Shown: positions 21,001 through 25,016 of the stretch, in pieces
Layout of the letters: every line of letters begins with the position of its first letter
Numbering within the stretch: the stretch's first letter is position 1
NCBI GenBank assembly: GCA_032358255.1
Contig: JAULBX010028947.1
Span: 1-25,016 of the forward strand
Direction: 5' to 3'
DNA: 25,016 nt
Source of the DNA: Heterotrichella gracilis
Taxonomy: Eukaryota > Sar > Xanthophyceae > Tribonematales > Xanthonemataceae
Made by a program: the position numbers and the translations under genes
Notes under the pieces: model-generated
Told to the model about the DNA's origin: nothing
The model's database searches: none
The model's input: only the letters and a program-made list of their open reading frames with translations

Positions 21001-21926
21001 AGGGTTTAGGTGTGTAGAATTTAGGTTTTAGGGTTGACAATGTACAGCACATGATGATGGAGGCGCTGGACATGTACGGAGGTGGGTGAAGCTGCAAGTG
21101 TATTTGCAAGTGCATGTGCCTGTAAGGGGTGGCCAACTATTCAGAGTTTTGAATCTCTACGCGTTAGGATATGCATTTCACGAGTCTGGGATGAATTTTG
21201 AATGAAACCCAGCTTTCCGCCACCTAGCTTAGGGCAATTCTTAGGGCAGCTGTTGTTCTTGTAGCTTTGTCATAATGATTGTAACTTTGTCATAATGATT
21301 GCGGTGCCAGCAAGAACTGAACATGCTGAAAAGAAAATGCACGTATTAATGTACCAACCCTACACGCAGGCTCCACCGGCCGCCAGCTGGCACAACAGCT
21401 TGCCGCCACCTGGCTGTATTCCAACTACGAGGGATACATGGACCTCAACCGCACCATGGTGGAGAAGTGGAGCGCACTCTCGGTGGGCAGGCCAGGGGGC
21501 GGGGGCGAATACGCGGTGCAGGTAGGGTGGGGGACAGGGCATTTTCTTAAATTCCCAACTCTGCAATGCGTGTTTTTTCATTCTTTGTTTCCGGCAGGAA
21601 ATTAGTCTGAACCTGCCTTTTCCCAAAACCCGCTTGAAAAACATAATAGCAGGTGCGAAGCGCACCACAGCATTGCTGAGGGTATTCCCCCGGTTAAGAG
21701 CCACACCTTCTCCCCCAAAACCCTAAAACCCTAGACGCTAATTTGACCCTCGTGTGCTCTCCTCCCCTTGCAGAAAGGCTTTGGCTGGACCAACGGGGTC
21801 GCTCTCGATCTCCTGGACCAGTACGGGTGGCAGCCTGATCTGGTGCCCCTGGCGACGCGGGTGGCAAGGGGGGCAAACGCGCTGGTGCCTGGGGAGGGCG
21901 TAGCCACTACATCGATATCGGGCTGA
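15056..21926 (+). CDS. TREH: Trehalase (alpha,alpha-trehalase, GH37), secreted, 14 exons
   Basis: Hydrolyses trehalose to two glucoses. Exons: 15056-15111, 15608-15730, 16179-16316, 16723-16852, 17146-17231, 17524-17679, 18099-18311, 18817-19028, 19217-19312, 19636-19747, 20226-20308, 20880-20981, 21370-21521, 21774-21926 (TGA). All phases agree and the sum, 1,812 nt, gives 603 aa, close to animal trehalases. Exon 1 encodes a signal peptide (VVGWLLLAMAAQC), so the enzyme should enter the secretory pathway. Signature 1 is PGSRFREVYYWDSYW (residues ~173-187), with Ser where the family has the second Gly. Signature 2 is QWDSPNAWPP (~480-489). The catalytic acid Asp lies in GWDFSSRW (~331), the base Glu in GGGGEY (~549), and GFGWTNGV follows (~555-562). 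No C-terminal anchor is seen. Exon 1 has an unusual donor (GTCCGC) and is the least certain exon. Confidence 0.93.
15767..15940 (+). repeat. Two copies of the 3' edge of trehalase exon 2
   Basis: The exon end encoding GPIPQAVQSSMIF...KTF (15681-15730) recurs at 15783-15844 and, more diverged, at 15887-15935. The first copy has an extra base before TTTGTGAGAG, so its donor frame differs. TTAGGG-type motifs stand directly before each copy (15767-15781, 15857-15876). Confidence 0.9.
16595..16645 (+). repeat. Copy of the 5' edge of trehalase exon 4 with intact acceptor
   Basis: TGTGCAG followed by a block encoding SDLENITVPGFVPEP precedes the true exon (SDLENITMPGFEPEP) by 120 bp. The copy's frame reaches a stop about 20 codons later. 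The spacer is AT-rich with repeated AATCAA motifs (16651-16705). Confidence 0.9.
17760..17835 (+). repeat. Internally deleted copy of the 3' part of trehalase exon 6, donor retained
   Basis: The copy reproduces the block around CTGAATTGGCCACA, then jumps to CCCAACGGGAACCGCATCTA and ends AACAGAAG followed by GTGCGG, like the exon end at 17679. The missing ~60 bp in between is bounded in the exon by two direct repeats of TTGGCCACA (near 17589 and 17633), consistent with deletion between short repeats. Confidence 0.88.
17976..18040 (+). repeat. Copy of the 5' edge of trehalase exon 7
   Basis: The block with CCCCTCCTGAG, CACATGA and GGCGCCTACACACGAAA parallels 18102-18150 in the exon. An acceptor-like GGCTAG stands in the matching place. 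The spacing is about 113 bp. Confidence 0.85.
18217..18612 (+). repeat. 132-bp tandem triplication across the donor of trehalase exon 7
   Basis: Unit 1 is the last ~95 bp of exon 7 plus the first ~37 bp of the intron. Units 2 and 3 follow directly, with exon-like ends at 18443 and 18575, each exactly 132 bp after the previous (true end 18311). All three donors read GTGAGCTAAA. Units 2 and 3 share a 2-nt insertion (GCCAATATGGG for GCCAACGGG) that shifts the frame. Telomere-like CTAAACCCTAAACC lies in the intron part of the unit. Confidence 0.95.
18700..18746 (+). repeat. Copy of the 5' edge of trehalase exon 8
   Basis: GGAGATGCTGGGACTGCCGC and the following AAGCCTG match GGAGGATGCTGACACTGCCACAAGCCTG at 18817-18845, about 108 bp downstream. 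The acceptor is not clearly preserved. Confidence 0.85.
20268..20700 (+). repeat. Triplication (178 and 184 bp steps) across the donor of trehalase exon 11
   Basis: The block from GGTCACCAGCCTGGCAGG to beyond the donor recurs at 20446 and 20630. Copy 2 is identical to the exon for about 60 bp (20268-20327), including donor GTGGGTCC. Copy 3 has diverged (exon-like end 20670, donor GTGGGT). The intervening intron sequence, including TTTTGGGTAGGGATTTCG, is also repeated, so this is a true tandem array and not isolated echoes. Confidence 0.95.
20756..20835 (+). repeat. Copy of the 5' edge of trehalase exon 12 with intact acceptor and in-frame stop
   Basis: A C16-type polypyrimidine run ends in CAG at 20786, followed by GGCATCTCCACG and later GAGCAGTGGGACTCCCCC, matching 20880-20926 in the exon. 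A TAG falls in frame after eight codons, so use of this acceptor would truncate the enzyme. A shorter CAGGCATCCCC fragment at 20755 may be a third trace. Confidence 0.88.
21036..21090 (+). repeat. Copy of the 3' edge of trehalase exon 12 with intact donor
   Basis: TACAGCACATGATGATGGAGG through GGTGGGTGAAGC repeats 20944-20993 about 95 bp downstream, with only a few substitutions. The two copies are separated by TTAGGG-type motifs (20999-21035). Confidence 0.92.
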
Positions 21927-23146
21927 TACTGCGACTCTGGATTGTTGAGACTGTGGAGCAGGGTCACCCAATTGCGTGCTTCCGCCGCTTGCTGGTATGG
22001 CGAGGTGGTGGTGTTGCTCGGGAGCGCCTGGATGGTGGTATGATTTTTACCCCGCTGGTGGCGCCCGCGTAGACAGCGAAGGGGGCGAATGCCGGACGCC
22101 TGCGGAGCCTCGATGAATTCCTGGGTGGCGGTTGAGGCTGGGAAGGATAGGTCACCTTTTGCATGTTTCCCTCTTGCTGGTAGGCTATGGGGAGTCGATG
22201 GTGTTGCTCGGGACCTTTTGGGTGGTTTGGTAGAATTTTGGGTGCAATGGCCCCAATTTTGGGTGCGCTCATTTTCACTTTTGTTTTCGATTTTGGAAGA
22301 CATGGAACCAACGTGATCGACAATGCTACTTGCGCACCACTTGAACAACATTTGTGGATGATTGCCAGTTGCATAACGGACCAATTGAGTGTATCTTGTC
22401 GGATATTGGCACTGGTTTTCAATTTGAGGGCCACGAGCTTGCAGCAGATTTTGGTGTGTGTGTCAGATTTTGGTGCTCAGCCTGATGCCCCTTGTGGGTT
22501 GTACTTGGACGGTCACTGAGTTTTTTTTGTTTTGGTTTACTTTTTGACACTGCTTGTCAAGATGAATAGTGTAGTTTTACTTTTTGCTGTGCCTTGCAAT
22601 GCACGCATCTCACTTTGCACAGTGCGACGCACCCTGCACATGTGTGTTCCCCCCTTGGGTTTAGGGTGTAGCAGATGTGTTACCACGAATAAGTGGGTGT
22701 TTGGATTTCTCCTGCACATGGTTGGACACTGTTTGTCAAGATCATTCATGAGAGTTATGTGGTTGTGCCCTCCACTGTTCTGGATGCTTTGCACAGTGCG
22801 ACACAGCCTGTGTTCCGCCTCGTGGACAGTTCACCTGCAAGCGTAGGGTTTGGTGTGTAGGGTTTAGGGTTTGACAGCTCGGGAGCGGCTGCTGGCCATC
22901 AGCTGGGGAAGCCCTGTCTGTTATACACGGTTGTTCTCCCGGGGTTGTTGACAACTCTTGTTGACAACGCTTGTTGCATGCAGTCGGAGGTGTACACTAA
23001 ATGCATATGTGAAGGCTCCGCTTCTCCTACGATACACATATACAGCTGCTTAGGCCTCCCCTTTTGCCTCAACCAGCAAAGGCTGTTGCATGCAGTGTGT
23101 CTGGCCTGGAACACAAGCCCAGGGTGTGTGCAGGGGTGTGTGCACA
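21927..23146. other. Trehalase 3' flank and intergenic region with diverged duplications
   Basis: No gene is called. Open minus-strand frames at 21731-22434 overlap the last trehalase exon and lack support. Two pairs of diverged duplications are visible. GTGTTGCTCGGGA with flanks occurs near 22011 and 22200. GACACTGYTTGTCAAGAT occurs at 22546 and 22727, with TTTGCACAGTGCGAC following at 22614 and 22789. A telomere-like stretch lies at 22857-22873, and TTGTTGACAAC occurs twice near 22946-22970. Confidence 0.6.
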
Positions 23147-23548
23147 ATGAGCGTCAAGGAGATGTTGAAGCGTATTGAAGGATGCACAGCTGAAGACAGG
23201 AAAGAGATCTTCAGAGTGATCGAAAACCCCCGCGTGAAGCACTCGCGGCACGACCCTGTCGCCGGGCTGTTCTCAATGCTGGACCCAAACCGGCTGCAGC
23301 TGAGTGTCAAGTGCCAAATCATTGTCGCTCAGGTCATTGAGCTGGCAAGAAAAGAAGGTAAGCAGTTGCAGAGTCAAGCCAGCGTTTGCCAGTCCTCTCT
23401 AACTGGGTACTGGTTGGTTCAGTCGGTATATAAAACCATGTTCGTCACAGGCGCGGCACAGCAGAAGAGGAGCCACCTGCGAAGGTGGAGGGAGGTGGTG
23501 GCGACCAGCGCTGGCGGCTGGCGGAATTTTTCACCATCACGCTGCTAG
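23147..23548 (+). CDS. Unrecognised protein, first two exons
   Basis: Exon 23147-23357 starts at ATG (MSVKEMLKRIEG) and encodes a charged, mostly helical ~70-residue segment with KEIFRVIENPRVKHSRHDP and SMLDPNRLQLSVK. Its donor is GTAAGC. Exon 23462-23548 (acceptor GCACAG, phase 1 in and out) adds an acidic Gly-rich linker (AEEEPPAKVEGGGG) and a hydrophobic stretch (WRLAEFFTITLLG), then donor GTATGC. Using the nearer acceptor GTCACAG at 23450 would give a different, stop-terminated frame. I chose the downstream one because it keeps a sensible composition. The upstream frame is also open from 23090, so the start could be earlier. I recognise no family. Continuation exons are not resolved. Confidence 0.5.
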   Translation: MSVKEMLKRIEGCTAEDRKEIFRVIENPRVKHSRHDPVAGLFSMLDPNRLQLSVKCQIIVAQVIELARKEGKQLQSQASVCQSSLTGYWLVQSVYKTMFVTGAAQQKRSHLRRWREVVATSAGGWRNFSPSRC

Positions 23549-24070
23549 GTATGCGAACCTTTCGGCTTACTGAGTCATGAGTGCAGGCTGGCTCTAGAGC
23601 CGCGTTGCTCTTCCAAAGGGTATTGCTCCTCCCCAGGTGTTGCCGAGGGCGTTCCTCCCACTTGTTGCAGAGCTATATAGGGGTCAAGCTAGGGTGGTGA
23701 GCAGTTTGGTAGGGGACAAACCCCGGTGCATACCCAGGAAGGGTTTTGGGTTGCCCAAACAGTTCAGTTTTCTGTGGCCACCGATATGGATGCATCACCT
23801 TACATGCATGCATGCATGCATCAGGTTTGCCTGGGGTCTATGTTCAAACTTTGCACATGGCTAGCTCATGTGTACAGAACGCCATTTAAAACAGGAGGCA
23901 CTTGTTTGTTTAGGGTGACGGCCACCGTAAGCAGGGGTGTTAGCAGGTTTGCCCCAAAGACGTGACAAACGCTCTCCTGTGCAGGTGCGGGAAGTGCTCA
24001 CGGTATGTAGCACCAAATGTGTTAGCGAGTTGGGGTATGGGAACAAGCAAAACTTATGCAGAAAATTATG
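23549..24070 (+). other. Possible further exons of the unrecognised gene, not resolved
   Basis: After acceptor CCCCAG at 23637, one frame reads VLPRAFLPLVAELYRGQ and looks protein-like, but its phase does not fit the donor at 23548. The in-phase frame reads VAEGVPPTC and stops soon after. A short segment VREVLT between TGTGCAG and GTATGT (23984-24001) could be an 18-nt micro-exon. A (CATG)n tract lies at 23803-23822. I cannot build a consistent chain here. Confidence 0.3.
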
Positions 24071-24315
24071 CAGTGCCAGCTTGTAGGTACCCAGCTCATG
24101 TTCCACGCCACCTTGCACCAGCGTGAATGCCTCACGCTATAATACAGGTGTGATCACCTTCTATACCATCACGATGAACGCGGCAGCACCACTGTGGGTA
24201 TTCAACCATTCGTGTGATGGTATAGAAGATGATCACACCTGTATTATAGCGTGAGGCATTCACGCTGGTGCAAGGTGGCGTGGAATATGAGCTGGGTACC
24301 TACAAGCTGGCACTG
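24071..24315. repeat. Near-perfect inverted repeat, 102-bp arms, 41-nt loop
   Basis: The left arm 24071-24172 is the reverse complement of the right arm 24214-24315 with two mismatches in 102 positions and no gaps. The outer ends are CAGTGCCAGC and GCTGGCACTG. The loop is 24173-24213. In plus-strand RNA one mismatch is G-U, so the stem would be almost continuous. I see no target-site duplication at the outer edges and no coding capacity. It could be a foldback/MITE-like element or a small-RNA hairpin locus. Confidence 0.95.
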
Positions 24316-24839
24316 TCTCCGACTTCCTCAGTTACAAAGGAGTAACACCTTTAAGACATATCATATCTTGCGAGTGAGTTTTTTTGTCATTTGAGACAAT
24401 AAGGTTGTTTTTGGTGGTTAAAGGAAACAGCTGGTTTAGCGCTACCTTGCGTCCGGTTCTGTGTTCCATATACGCGCTTAGGGTTTGGGTTTCAGGGTTC
24501 AGGATGGGGAGTTGCCCCCACGGTGTTCTCCCTGGATTGTCACTTGTGGGGTTTATTCACTTTTTCTCCAGGGGACTCCTGTCAGTGACAACCAGCGCTT
24601 GTATGGCTTCATGAGGTTTACACGTTCATAAGTGGTGGACGTGTGGTGGTGGCAGGGCTCTGAAACTTTCAGTGTGCCAAATATATTACTTTGGCGTCTG
24701 TTTTCTTTTCTTTTCTTTTCTACTATCAAGATTCAAGATTTATTTGACAGTCACATTCAGGGAGCCAACCCGGGCTCACAAGACTGTTGGGGGTGCTTCA
24801 AGAAGTCACCCCGCTTACTAATTAAACTGTTAATTTAAT
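24316..24839. other. Intergenic or intronic stretch
   Basis: A plus-strand frame after CTCCAG near 24571 reads GTPVSDNQRLYGFMRF and stops at TAA near 24630. It may be a terminal exon of the gene starting at 23147, but the phase cannot be checked. Telomere-like TTAGGGTTTGGG lies at 24479-24490 and a (CTTTT)n run at 24701-24720. From about 24721 the sequence may already belong to the element that follows. Confidence 0.4.
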
Positions 24840-25016
24840 GGAGCCACATTGGCCCCACATTTACTGGCAAAAAAGCTAAACAAGCTACTGATTCTTTCTC
24901 TCAGACAGTTGATGAGGTGCAGGAAAGGGAGCGCCGCAGGCTCAACCTCAGGGTTGATGGGCTGCCACAGGATGATGGAGAAACCCCAGAGCAGCTCCTG
25001 TGCAAGGTGGAGGACA
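24840..25016 (+). mobile_element. Partial LINE-type ORF1-like reading frame, cut by the window end
   Basis: The frame is open from the stop at 24836-24838 to the window end. It contains VDEVQERERRRLNLRVDGLP followed by an acidic stretch (QDDGETPEQ). A coiled-coil end with Arg-Arg, then NLRVxGLP and acidic residues, is the pattern of the nucleic-acid-binding domain in L1-like ORF1 proteins (Transposase_22 type). There is no Met at the beginning, so the 5' part may be missing or reached by splicing (a CTCTCAG stands just before the best part). The identification rests on a short motif. Confidence 0.45.

Noticed and set aside
2949..21926. Whole echoes interpreted as extra constitutive exons
   Set aside because: Most have frameshifts, stops or lost splice sites, and the gene models are already in phase and of normal family length without them.
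21731..22384. 217-codon minus-strand open frame downstream of trehalase
   Set aside because: It overlaps the last trehalase exon antisense, lies in duplicated 3' flank, and has low-complexity Ser/Arg/Pro/Thr composition with no motif.

Overview
The window is nuclear DNA from a eukaryote, most likely a green alga. The genes are split by many short GT-AG introns (one is GC-AG). Exons are GC-rich. One small protein looks plastid-targeted, and the NatB subunit resembles plant NAA25. The introns are full of plant/green-algal telomere-type motif (TTTAGGG / CCCTAAA). A prasinophyte such as Cymbomonas would fit, but that genus is only a guess.

Layout. 1-586: a G-rich tract, then the last three exons of an unrecognised minus-strand gene. 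1097-1677: a two-exon plus-strand gene for a small, probably plastid-targeted, single-span membrane protein. 2949-8917: a 12-exon minus-strand gene for an armadillo-repeat protein (up to about 771 aa). 9317-10118: two minus-strand exons whose parent gene is unclear. 10713-14026: six exons of NAA25, the auxiliary subunit of N-terminal acetyltransferase B (first 312 codons). 14027-15055: a shared upstream region between the divergent NAA25 and trehalase genes. 15056-21926: a complete 14-exon trehalase (GH37, 603 aa) with a signal peptide and both catalytic residues. 23147-23548: two exons of an unrecognised plus-strand gene. 24071-24315: a near-perfect inverted repeat with 102-bp arms. 24840-25016: the start of a LINE ORF1-like reading frame cut by the window end.

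The genes do not form a pathway. They are independent nuclear genes for protein N-terminal acetylation, trehalose hydrolysis, a scaffold-type repeat protein and unknown functions.

The most unusual feature is in the introns. In all three large genes, most introns carry one to three degenerate copies ('echoes') of the edge of the neighbouring exon. Each echo usually includes the exon-intron junction and often lies beside telomere-like repeats. Many keep a usable donor or acceptor. The best examples are a 132-bp tandem triplication across the donor of trehalase exon 7 and a roughly 180-bp triplication across the donor of exon 11. I infer that introns here grow by templated break repair or slippage at exon edges, with telomere-like sequence added. 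All splice models were read by eye from frame, phase and consensus, without transcript data.
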